A DNA stretch of 39,700 nt from Oscillospiraceae bacterium (GTDB lineage Bacteria; Bacillota; Clostridia; Oscillospirales; Ruminococcaceae). Location: contig JAFRUS010000017.1 of the NCBI GenBank assembly GCA_017438745.1, positions 1 through 39,700 on the forward strand. The letters run 5' to 3'. Position numbers and translations under genes: made by a program. Below the pieces are notes generated by a model that saw only the letters and a program-made list of their open reading frames with translations, ran no database searches and had not been told where the DNA came from. Position 1 is the first letter of the stretch. Each line of letters starts with the position of its first letter. Of the stretch, positions 17,517 through 25,342 are shown piece by piece.

Positions 17517-18863
17517 ATGGAAAATAGCTACGATCAGACACAAACAGTAGCTGGTTTTGAATTGCCTCACAGTATTGAAGCCGAGCAGTCTGTACTCGGC
17601 TCAATTCTTTATGATCCTAATGTTCTGGCAGTAGTACTCGAAAAGATCAAGCCTGAATACTTATTCCTTGAACAGCACCGACAGCTTTTCTCCATAATGG
17701 TGAGACAGTTTTCCGACGGTTCCACATCGGATATCGTTACTGTTCTGAATGAAGCACTGGCTATGAAGATCTTTGATACGGAACAGGAAGGCAAGCATTA
17801 TCTTGCCTCGATGGTACAGTCAGTGCCGTCCGTTTCAAACGTCGAGGACTACTGCAATATTGTTGCTGAGAAGTACTACGCAAGAACACTTGCGGCAACA
17901 GCCCAGCAGATCCTAAGCGATATCGCCTCAGGCGGATACAGCGCTTCTTCCCTGCTGGACTCGGCGGAACAGAAGATCTACGACATACGTCAGGGTCGTG
18001 ACACCACAGGTATTACACCTCTAAACGACGTTGTCTACGGGGCTTACGACCAGCTCGCAAAAATAACAGGTCCGGACAAGGAGAAATATCTCGGCGCAAG
18101 GACAGGTTTCACAAAACTCGATACCTACACCACCGGTCTTAACCGTTCAGACCTTATAATCTTAGCTGCCCGTCCTGCTATGGGTAAAACGTCCTTTGCC
18201 ATGAACATCGCACTGAACGTTGCCAGAAAAACTGAAAAACAGGTGGCAGTCTTCTCACTCGAAATGTCCAAGGAGCAGCTCGCGACACGACTTCTTTCAA
18301 CGGAAGCACTCGTAGACAGCAAAAAGCTCCGAAGCGGTCTTCTGGAAAAGGACGACTGGATGCGCCTTGCTTCCAGCGCCGATACGCTCTGCCGTATGCC
18401 GATGCTCATTGACGACACGCCGGGTATAACGGTGCAGCAGATGAAGGCGAAACTCAGACGAGTAAAGAATCTCGGTCTCGTGGTAATTGACTACCTTCAG
18501 CTCATGAACTCCACACTGAAGACCGACAACCGAGTAGTTATCATCTCGGAAATCACAAGACAGCTCAAGATCATGGCCAAGGAACTCGACGTGCCGATAA
18601 TCCTTCTTTCACAGCTCTCACGAGGACCTGAATCACGTACTGACAAGCGTCCTATGCTTTCAGACTTAAGAGAATCAGGTTCTATCGAGCAGGATGCCGA
18701 CATAGTTATGTTCCTCTACCGTGATGCATACTATAATCCTACAACATGCACATCGCCGAACGTAAGTGAATGTATCGTTGCGAAAAACCGTCACGGTGAA
18801 GTCGGTACCGTTGAGATGGTATGGGACGGCCAGTTCACACGTTTCGCAAACAAGGAAGGATAA
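17517..18863 (+). CDS. dnaB: replicative DNA helicase DnaB
   Basis: The hexameric helicase of the replication fork. The N-terminal domain (PHSIEAEQSVLGSIL, about residues 16-115) is followed by the RecA-like domain with Walker A ARPAMGKTS at about 218, the SLEMS segment, Walker B VVIDYLQLM, and the arginine-bearing LRESGSIEQDAD. No intein interrupts it. Its ATG lies one base after the rplI stop, so the genes are co-transcribed. Confidence 0.97.
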   Translation: MENSYDQTQTVAGFELPHSIEAEQSVLGSILYDPNVLAVVLEKIKPEYLFLEQHRQLFSIMVRQFSDGSTSDIVTVLNEALAMKIFDTEQEGKHYLASMVQSVPSVSNVEDYCNIVAEKYYARTLAATAQQILSDIASGGYSASSLLDSAEQKIYDIRQGRDTTGITPLNDVVYGAYDQLAKITGPDKEKYLGARTGFTKLDTYTTGLNRSDLIILAARPAMGKTSFAMNIALNVARKTEKQVAVFSLEMSKEQLATRLLSTEALVDSKKLRSGLLEKDDWMRLASSADTLCRMPMLIDDTPGITVQQMKAKLRRVKNLGLVVIDYLQLMNSTLKTDNRVVIISEITRQLKIMAKELDVPIILLSQLSRGPESRTDKRPMLSDLRESGSIEQDADIVMFLYRDAYYNPTTCTSPNVSECIVAKNRHGEVGTVEMVWDGQFTRFANKEG

Positions 18864-18866
18864 CCG

Positions 18867-20213
18867 ATGCTCGGTCAGATTCTTAATACTATTGAAAGAT
18901 TCGGCATGCTTGAAAAAGGTGATCATGTTATCGTCGGCCTTTCCGGCGGAGCCGACAGCGTAAGCCTGCTGCTCGCGTTAAATGAGCTTCGCGATGTACT
19001 GAAAATAGAACTATCCGCCCTTCACGTAAATCACTGCCTGCGCGGTGAGGAAAGCGACCGGGATGAACAGTTCTGCCGGGATCTCTGTGACAGACTTTCC
19101 ATTCCGTTTATCTGCGGAAGATTTGATGTAAATGCGGAAGCTGCGAAGATGAAAATGTCAACCGAGCTTGCTGCCCGTGAGATACGCTACCGTTTCTTTG
19201 CTGAACAGACAGCAGGAAAAAAGCTTGCCACCGCTCACAACGCCAACGACAATGCTGAAACGGTGATATTCAATCTCACCAGAGGCACCGGAACCAAAGG
19301 CATCGCAGGAATACCGCCTGTAAGGGACAACATAATCCGTCCCCTTCTCGGAGTTACACGAAACGAGATTGAAGCGTTCCTGAAGGAACGAGATCAGGAC
19401 TTTGTTATCGACTCCACCAATCTTTCCGACGACTACACAAGAAACACCATAAGGCACAATGTTATTCCGGTACTTGAAAAAATCAATCCGGCGCTTTTCA
19501 GAACTATACTTGCCGATTCGGAAAATTTCCGTACCGACAATAACTTCATTGAAAGTGAAGCAGAAAAAGCATATGCCTCAGGGTTATCCGGAAAAGACAG
19601 CATCTGTGGTCTTGCTGAACTTCATCCTGCTGTAAGAAGACGCTGCATAGCACGTTTCCTCTCGGAAAACGGGATAGAAGTAAACAGCAGACGAATAGCC
19701 GATGTGGAAAAAGCGGTGCTTAAAGACGGAAAGATAAATCTTAAAGGCGAGATTTACGCAGAAGCTTCAGAAGGCTGTCTGCGAATAGTGACCACACCGA
19801 AAGCCGAAGAAAAAACCGGACATATCTGCATTAAAGCTTCAGAAGGCGAAAACAGATTTCTTACGAAAACTGTAACTCTGACCTATGCAGAATACGAGCA
19901 GTACAAAGACTGTACTCTTCCTCCGGATACCGTCATGATCAACGCCGGATGCATAAACGGTGAGATCATGCTCAGAAACAGGCTTCCGGGTGACAGGATA
20001 AAGCTTGAAAACAGAAACTTCACCTCGTCGGTAAAAAAACTTCTGAACGTCTGCACAGAAGCTGCAGAACGTGACAGTCTGTGCTTTGTCACTGACGATG
20101 AAGGGATACTTTTCATCGAAAAGGCGGGCATCGCCGACAGAGTTAAAATAACTAATAGTACAAAAAAAATACTGCTTATAAGGGTTGTTTGTGAAGAAAA
20201 CATGAAATTCTGA
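18867..20213 (+). CDS. tilS: tRNA(Ile)-lysidine synthetase
   Basis: Makes lysidine at the wobble C of the CAU-anticodon tRNA-Ile, using ATP and lysine; essential for reading AUA. The PP-loop GLSGGADS is at residues 24-31, followed by HVNHCLRGEES, ATAHNANDNAET and the RNTIRHNVIP segment. The C-terminal substrate-recognition domain (about 370-448, RLPGDRIKL) is present, so the protein is full length. It starts three bases after the dnaB stop. In many Firmicutes tilS is followed by hpt and then ftsH; here hpt is absent and ftsH follows directly behind a new promoter. Confidence 0.95.
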   Translation: MLGQILNTIERFGMLEKGDHVIVGLSGGADSVSLLLALNELRDVLKIELSALHVNHCLRGEESDRDEQFCRDLCDRLSIPFICGRFDVNAEAAKMKMSTELAAREIRYRFFAEQTAGKKLATAHNANDNAETVIFNLTRGTGTKGIAGIPPVRDNIIRPLLGVTRNEIEAFLKERDQDFVIDSTNLSDDYTRNTIRHNVIPVLEKINPALFRTILADSENFRTDNNFIESEAEKAYASGLSGKDSICGLAELHPAVRRRCIARFLSENGIEVNSRRIADVEKAVLKDGKINLKGEIYAEASEGCLRIVTTPKAEEKTGHICIKASEGENRFLTKTVTLTYAEYEQYKDCTLPPDTVMINAGCINGEIMLRNRLPGDRIKLENRNFTSSVKKLLNVCTEAAERDSLCFVTDDEGILFIEKAGIADRVKITNSTKKILLIRVVCEENMKF

Positions 20214-20231
20214 AGGGATACCCTTTTATAC

Positions 20232-20260
20232 TTGACTTTATATCGTTTTCAAGTTAAAAT
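20232..20260 (+). promoter_or_regulatory. ftsH: ftsH promoter
   Basis: TTGACT (20232-20237), 17 bases, TAAAAT (20255-20260), in the 80-base gap after tilS. ftsH can therefore be transcribed separately from the gdpP-tilS operon. Confidence 0.75.
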
Positions 20261-20302
20261 AATCTTATTGATGTAAAAATACAAAAGACAGGAGTGATGT
20301 CA

Positions 20303-22309
20303 TTGACACCTAGAAAGAACAAGGGACTGCTGACCTATATTGCCATTGCAGCAGTAATAATAATAGTTCTCGGGGTACTCATACCTAACCTCGAACCAGC
20401 GAGTCAGGGAAAGAAATATTCCGAAATAATGCACGAATTTGATGAGTACAATGTAACTGAGTATACTCTCAATCTCAAGACCGGCGAGCTCGAATACGTT
20501 CTCGAAGGTTCTTCGGATAAAAACACATATATAGTCCCAAACGTTAATCTTTTCATTAACGATACAGATTCAGAAAAAGCCGACTACAGAGCTGAATTCA
20601 AGGCAGCGCACAACGGTGAGGAAGCTAAAGTTGACTACATCAGGGGTTCAGACAACTCCTGGATCATAACGGTGATCCCGACGATACTCCTTCTTATAAT
20701 GGGAGTTGCACTTTTCTTCTTCATGATCCGTCAGGCCGGCGGCGGCGGAAAATACGCTAACTTCGGCAAGGCAAACATCAGGCCTTCAAACGGCAAGAAA
20801 ACAACATTCGGTGACGTTGCCGGTGCTGATGAAGAAAAGGAAGAACTCAAGGAAATCGTTGACTTCCTTAAGAATACAAAGAAATACGACGAGATAGGCG
20901 CAAGAGTTCCTAAGGGTGTTCTCCTTTTAGGCCCTCCAGGTACAGGTAAGACGCTTCTTGCAAGAGCTGTTGCAGGCGAAGCAGGCGTTCCTTTCTTCTC
21001 TATATCAGGTTCTGACTTCGTTGAAATGTTCGTCGGTGTCGGTGCTTCACGAGTACGTGACCTCTTCGAACAGGCAAAGAAGAACAGCCCTTCCATCGTA
21101 TTCATCGATGAAATCGATGCTGTAGGACGTCACAGAGGCGCAGGTCTCGGCGGCGGACACGATGAACGTGAACAGACACTTAACCAGCTCCTCGTTGAGA
21201 TGGACGGCTTTACAGCCAACGACAACGTTATCGTTATGGCAGCTACAAACCGCCGTGACATTCTTGATCCGGCTCTTTTAAGACCAGGCCGTTTCGACAG
21301 ACAGATCGTTGTAAACTATCCTGACGTCAAGGGACGTGAAGAGATCCTTCAGGTACATGCAAAGAACAAACCTCTCGGTCCTGACGTTGACCTTAAGGTA
21401 ATCGCAAAGACAACTCAGGGATTTACAGGTGCCGATCTTGAAAACCTTCTTAACGAAGCTGCCCTTCTTGCTGCACGTGCAGACAGAAAGGCTATCATAG
21501 AATCAGATATTGAGGAAGCTACCCTCAAGGTTATCGCAGGTCCGGAAAAGAAATCACACATCGTTACAGACCGCGACAAGAAGATCACAGCTTATCACGA
21601 AGGCGGACACGCAATCGCAGCTTACTATCTCGAAACACAGGACAAGGTACACCAGATCACAGTTATCCAGCGTGGTATGGCTGCCGGTCTTACAGTTACA
21701 AGACCTGAAACCGATGATTCACACATGACAAGAACAAAGATGCGTGAGTCCATCGTAATGCTCCTGGGCGGACGTGTTGCAGAAGAGATCGTTCTCGATG
21801 ACATCTGCACAGGTGCTTCAAACGACCTTGAGCGTGCCACAAAGGTAGCAAGAAACATGGTAACAAAGTACGGCTTCTCAGAAAAGCTCGGTACTGTTGT
21901 TTACGGTGATGACAACGGCGAAGTATTCCTCGGCAAGGACTACGGCCACACAAGAAACTACAGCGAAGAGATCGCATCAGAGATCGACGCTGAAGTACGC
22001 AGGATCATCGCGGAAGCTCACGAACAGTGTGAAGCTATTCTCAGAGAACACATCGATGAACTCCACCTCGTTGCCAAGTATCTTATCGAAAACGAAAAGA
22101 TCGACGGCGACGACTTCGAAAAGCTCATTCATGGTGAACTTGAAGCCCCAAAAGTTGAAAAAACTTCTGAGACCGACATAAACATCGATATCCCGGAAGA
22201 AAAAACTCCGGACTTCACACTTAATGAGGAAAAGGAAGAGATCACTGAAGCTTCCGTTGACCTCGATAAGAAAACTGATTCTGATAATTCAGAAAATACA
22301 GAAGAATAA
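20303..22309 (+). CDS. ftsH: ATP-dependent zinc metalloprotease FtsH
   Basis: A membrane-anchored AAA protease that degrades misfolded membrane proteins and regulators. Membrane segment 1 (about residues 9-28), an extracytoplasmic domain and segment 2 (about 120-143) lead to the AAA domain with Walker A GPPGTGKT (about 210-217), Walker B IVFIDEID and the second region of homology ([21 protein letters not shown]). The zinc motif HEGGH lies at about 431-435. An acidic tail of about 45 residues follows. The frame opens at GTG 20294, but that codon overlaps the AGGAG ribosome site (20290-20294). TTG at 20303, 8 bases after the site, is the better start, giving (M)[10 protein letters not shown] terminator follows. 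Confidence 0.95.
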   Translation: MTPRKNKGLLTYIAIAAVIIIVLGVLIPNLEPASQGKKYSEIMHEFDEYNVTEYTLNLKTGELEYVLEGSSDKNTYIVPNVNLFINDTDSEKADYRAEFKAAHNGEEAKVDYIRGSDNSWIITVIPTILLLIMGVALFFFMIRQAGGGGKYANFGKANIRPSNGKKTTFGDVAGADEEKEELKEIVDFLKNTKKYDEIGARVPKGVLLLGPPGTGKTLLARAVAGEAGVPFFSISGSDFVEMFVGVGASRVRDLFEQAKKNSPSIVFIDEIDAVGRHRGAGLGGGHDEREQTLNQLLVEMDGFTANDNVIVMAATNRRDILDPALLRPGRFDRQIVVNYPDVKGREEILQVHAKNKPLGPDVDLKVIAKTTQGFTGADLENLLNEAALLAARADRKAIIESDIEEATLKVIAGPEKKSHIVTDRDKKITAYHEGGHAIAAYYLETQDKVHQITVIQRGMAAGLTVTRPETDDSHMTRTKMRESIVMLLGGRVAEEIVLDDICTGASNDLERATKVARNMVTKYGFSEKLGTVVYGDDNGEVFLGKDYGHTRNYSEEIASEIDAEVRRIIAEAHEQCEAILREHIDELHLVAKYLIENEKIDGDDFEKLIHGELEAPKVEKTSETDINIDIPEEKTPDFTLNEEKEEITEASVDLDKKTDSDNSENTEE

Positions 22310-22314
22310 AGCAG

Positions 22315-22350
22315 AAAGCACGCAGACGTGATGTTTGCGTGCTTTTGTTT
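22315..22350 (+). terminator. ftsH terminator
   Basis: Stem AAAGCACGCA with TGCGTGCTTT, 11-base loop, then a TTTTGTTTT tract, six bases after the ftsH stop. Confidence 0.9.
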
Positions 22351-22356
22351 TGCCCT

Positions 22357-22387
22357 GAAAAAACCGGCACTCCGCAGAGTGCCGGTT
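22357..22387 (-). terminator. dut terminator
   Basis: A perfect 11-bp stem AACCGGCACTC-CGCA-GAGTGCCGGTT, with an A run at 22358-22363 that reads as a T tract on the minus strand. It faces the ftsH terminator head to head, insulating the two convergent genes. Confidence 0.9.
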
Positions 22388-22416
22388 CTTTAGATAGCAC
22401 GCTGAAAGCGTACATT

Positions 22417-22929
22417 TTATTTACTGGTGCTTCCGAAGCCGCCGTTTCTTACTTCTGTGCAGTCATCGTCAAAAGTAATTCCGTACTCAGTGAAAATACC
22501 CTGTGCAAAGGCGTCGCCTGCTTTAAGGGAGATAGTCAGCCCTGTGTTGGACGCATTTGTAAACTTGATCATTATGTGTCCTTCGTTATCGGAATAGTAG
22601 TAATCACTGTCGATGATGCCGACCGTGTTGTTGAGCTGCATGCGGTACTTGAAGCCGAGTCCGCTTCTCGGATAGCAGCCGAGCATCCATCCTTCTTCGA
22701 TCTTTACTCTGATACCGGTAGGAAGCTTGATGGTCTCATTCGGAGCAAGAGTAAAGTCTGTCGGTGTATAGAAGTCATAGCCCGCTGAACCGGATGTTGC
22801 TCTTTTCGGAAGCTTTATGCTGTCATAGACAGCTCCGGCCTGCTCGTCACTTACGCCGTCAAATGAATCTTTCCAGTCCTTTATGAACTGTTCACGGCTT
22901 ACTTTCTGAAATTCTGCTATTCTTTTCAT
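22417..22929 (-). CDS. dut: dUTP diphosphatase
   Basis: Hydrolyses dUTP to dUMP and pyrophosphate, keeping uracil out of DNA and supplying dTMP synthesis. All five motifs of trimeric dUTPases are visible: ATSGSAGYDF, YPRSGLGFKY, NNTVGIIDSDYY, FAQGIF and the C-terminal RNGGFGST arm. At 170 residues it is about 25 longer than the minimal enzyme, because of an N-terminal helix-rich extension (residues 1-38). AAGGAAAAG lies 5-10 bases before the ATG. It stands alone between the ftsH terminator and the cellulase genes. Confidence 0.93.
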   Translation of the reverse strand: MKRIAEFQKVSREQFIKDWKDSFDGVSDEQAGAVYDSIKLPKRATSGSAGYDFYTPTDFTLAPNETIKLPTGIRVKIEEGWMLGCYPRSGLGFKYRMQLNNTVGIIDSDYYYSDNEGHIMIKFTNASNTGLTISLKAGDAFAQGIFTEYGITFDDDCTEVRNGGFGSTSK

Positions 22930-22966
22930 AATACTTTTCCTTAATCTTTCTTATTTCTTTATAACT

Positions 22967-22991
22967 ATCCCCCTCTCGGTGAGAGGGGGAT
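22967..22991. repeat. perfect G/C-run hairpin downstream of cellulase 1
   Basis: ATCCCCCTCTC-GGT-GAGAGGGGGAT, an 11-bp perfect stem between the cellulase stop (23047) and the dut start. It probably protects or ends the cellulase mRNA, but there is no T tract. It resembles the hairpin at 12876-12897. Confidence 0.65.
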
Positions 22992-23046
22992 CATTATTTT
23001 TCTTGTGTAAACACCTTTACGTGCTTATCGGCTGATGCAGCTATTA

Positions 23047-25005
23047 TTACTTTGAAGGACCGAGCTTGTCGATTTTCTTTGAAATGTACTGTCTGATTGT
23101 CGCAAGGTCAGTAAGTCCTACTTTTCCGTCACCGTCTACATCAGCATTTGTGAATGAGTTTCCTGTGAGTTCCTTCTTGTCAACAAGGCTGAGTGCAAGT
23201 GTTGAAAGGTCTGTAACGTCTACCTTTCCGTCCTCGTTTACGTCACCGTATACGACCTTTTCTGAAGAATTCGGTGTTTCCGTTGGTTTTGGAGTCTCAG
23301 TTGGCTTCGGACTCTCTGTTGGCTTCGGGCTCTCTGTTGGTTTTGGACTCTCTGTTGGTTTTGGACTCTCTGTTGGCTTCGGGCTTTCTGTTGGCTTTGG
23401 ACTTTCAGTTGGCTTAGGACTTGCCGGAGTTGAATCTATAGGCTTGCCGTCAGATTTCTTTCCGCCGTCAAGGTTACTTCCCTCGCTGTTTGCATATGAG
23501 GAATAGAAATCGTTGAGTGAAAGGCCGTTTTTACCGAGTGCTACCTGGTGGTCAAGGCCTACATATTTTCCACTTGAAGATGTCTGCCAGAGTGACTTTT
23601 CAAAAAGTCCGTATTTAGCTTCATCCCAGTTGTTGAACTGAGTATCGAGAAGTCCGCCTGTATCGCCTGAGTTCGGATTAAGGCACCAGAATGTGTGGTT
23701 GATATGGTGGTCAATCATATAGTCACGGAGAAGCTCCATCCACTTCTGGTTCGGGCCGTCATCCATGTGTCCGCCCCATTCGCCGATGAGAAGCGGTGCG
23801 ATTTCATCTGAATTGATATATGCCCATGTATCACGCCAGTAATCATCGAGAAGTGTTTCAGTTGAAAAGTCCTTGTCGAACCATGACTGAGCGTATACTG
23901 ACGGGCCGTAGTCGTGAGGTGAGTAAACGATCTGACCTGATTCAGGAAGAACCGGAAGATCCTTTACACCGCGGAGGTTACCGCCCCACCATGCGCCGTA
24001 CCACTTTTCCTCGCCTGCCTTAGGCTGGAATACGTCTGCAGTATTCCATGTAGCATTTCTGTCGAATCTTGGTGACTGTTCAATACCTTCGATGAGGATG
24101 AGTGCATGCGGATTTACCTTGAGGATCGACTTTGCGCACTCTTCGGAAGAGTATTTCCAGTTGTTCTTGTCTGTAGAATCATCCCACTTTGCCATGTTTG
24201 CAGGGCAGCTGCTGCCGTCGTAGCCGCGCTTTCCGTGAGGTTCATTCTTCAGGTCGTATGCGAGAATGGTATCGTCATTTGCGTACTTTTCAGCAAGCCA
24301 TGTGATGGAATCCTTCCAGTCGTCCCATGTGATCTCCTTGCCTGAGAAATGTCCGGTAGCCATACCGTCGCAGTCCTCGGCTGTCGGTTCGTAGTACCAG
24401 AGATTGTAGTTGTGTCCTGAGTTGTGTGAAGCCGGGCTGTGTACGTCAACAAGCGCCTTGATGCCGTACTTCTTCATCTTCTGCATGATTATGTCGAAGA
24501 TCTCCATTGAATTCTTCAGAGTCTTGCCGTCTGCTTCACAGAAATCACGGTTGATGTCACCGTACTTGCCGGCAGGTGTTACTGTACCGTCTTCGCCGAC
24601 TTCATCCTTAGGCGGATTGTAGCTTGCCTGAACCGAGCTTACCGGAAGAGGTTCACCGTCCATCCATGAGAGCAGGAGCTCAGTTGAGATAGGGAAACGG
24701 ATGATGTTGATACCGTGATCTGCAATACTCTGAAGCATGTCATCGACATCTCTTGCATAAAGACCGTGAGGTGCGTTTTCCGAACAGTTAAGACCGAACC
24801 AGTTTGCACCTGTGAGCCATACTTCATTTCCGTTCATGTCGTAAATACGGCTGCCTTTTGTATGGAGCCAGTCATCACCGCTGTCATCGACTGCTGCAAA
24901 AGCTGTGTCATTTTCATTTACATATGCAGGCGAATAACCGGCAAAGCATGTGCCTGCAACAGCTGCAAGACAAAGCACAGCTGTAGTTTTCTTGAATAAA
25001 CTCAT
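23047..25005 (-). CDS. GH5 cellulase with type I dockerin (cellulase 1)
   Basis: A secreted endoglucanase that cleaves beta-1,4-glucan with retention. The signal peptide covers about residues 1-28. The GH5 barrel (about 45-495) begins DWLHTKGSRIYDMNGNEVW and resembles subfamily 1 (E1/CelA type). Acid/base Glu255 lies in DLKNEPHG and nucleophile Glu409 in LIGEWGGH. A linker of repeated PKPTES units follows. The C-terminal dockerin has two calcium loops, DVNEDGKVDVTDL and DVDGDGKVGLTDL, so the enzyme should dock onto a cohesin scaffold. GGAGGT lies 7 bases before the ATG, which starts MSLFKK like its neighbour. It is a tandem paralogue of the gene at 25343-27340. Confidence 0.95.
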   Translation of the reverse strand: MSLFKKTTAVLCLAAVAGTCFAGYSPAYVNENDTAFAAVDDSGDDWLHTKGSRIYDMNGNEVWLTGANWFGLNCSENAPHGLYARDVDDMLQSIADHGINIIRFPISTELLLSWMDGEPLPVSSVQASYNPPKDEVGEDGTVTPAGKYGDINRDFCEADGKTLKNSMEIFDIIMQKMKKYGIKALVDVHSPASHNSGHNYNLWYYEPTAEDCDGMATGHFSGKEITWDDWKDSITWLAEKYANDDTILAYDLKNEPHGKRGYDGSSCPANMAKWDDSTDKNNWKYSSEECAKSILKVNPHALILIEGIEQSPRFDRNATWNTADVFQPKAGEEKWYGAWWGGNLRGVKDLPVLPESGQIVYSPHDYGPSVYAQSWFDKDFSTETLLDDYWRDTWAYINSDEIAPLLIGEWGGHMDDGPNQKWMELLRDYMIDHHINHTFWCLNPNSGDTGGLLDTQFNNWDEAKYGLFEKSLWQTSSSGKYVGLDHQVALGKNGLSLNDFYSSYANSEGSNLDGGKKSDGKPIDSTPASPKPTESPKPTESPKPTESPKPTESPKPTESPKPTESPKPTETPKPTETPNSSEKVVYGDVNEDGKVDVTDLSTLALSLVDKKELTGNSFTNADVDGDGKVGLTDLATIRQYISKKIDKLGPSK

Positions 25006-25128
25006 TTGTATTACCTCCGTAATTTTTATAATGCCCTGCAGATCCGCAAACCGTGTCTGCCACCTGCGCCAGGCTGCAGTAAACGAAAAATCTGTTTTTC
25101 ATTTACCGTATTAAGAACCGTTAATTTT

Positions 25129-25158
25129 ATTATATATTATCGTGATTTGTGATGTCAA
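25129..25158 (-). promoter_or_regulatory. cellulase 1 promoter
   Basis: Minus strand TTGACA (25158-25153), 18 bases, TATAAT (25134-25129). The leader is about 120 bases. Its -35 lies only about 12 bases from the upstream terminator. Confidence 0.75.
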
Positions 25159-25169
25159 GGATTTCAGAA

Positions 25170-25202
25170 AAAGACCCGAAGTTTTTTACGCTTCGGGTCT
25201 TT
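25170..25202 (-). terminator. terminator between the two cellulase genes
   Basis: A 12-bp stem AAAGACCCGAAG with CTTCGGGTCTTT, followed on the minus strand by a short T run. It lies beyond palindrome copy C, so that repeat would be part of the 3' end of the cellulase 2 transcript. Confidence 0.85.
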
Positions 25203-25207
25203 CAGGA

Positions 25208-25311
25208 AAACACTGATTTATTTATAAATCAGCGTGGGGTACGGGGCGAAGCCCCGTAATCTCCCATCCCAGCAATCCGGCGAAGCCGGATTGCTGGCTT
25301 AATCAGTGTTT
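25208..25311 (+). repeat. dispersed bipartite palindrome, copy C, with terminal inverted repeats
   Basis: The ends are perfect 11-bp inverted repeats, AAACACTGATT (25208-25218) and AATCAGTGTTT (25301-25311). Inside are TACGGGGC-GAA-GCCCCGTA, a linker AATCTCCCATCCC, and AGCAATCCGGC-GAA-GCCGGATTGCT. This is the most complete of four copies in the window and runs opposite to copies A and B. Confidence 0.88.
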
Positions 25312-25342
25312 CCTTAGATATTATGAAAAGAATTAAATTACA

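Noticed and set aside
23270..23420. Short regular repeats resembling a CRISPR array
   Set aside because: They encode the PKPTES linker of cellulase 1 in frame; there are no spacers. The same holds for 25560-25860 in cellulase 2.
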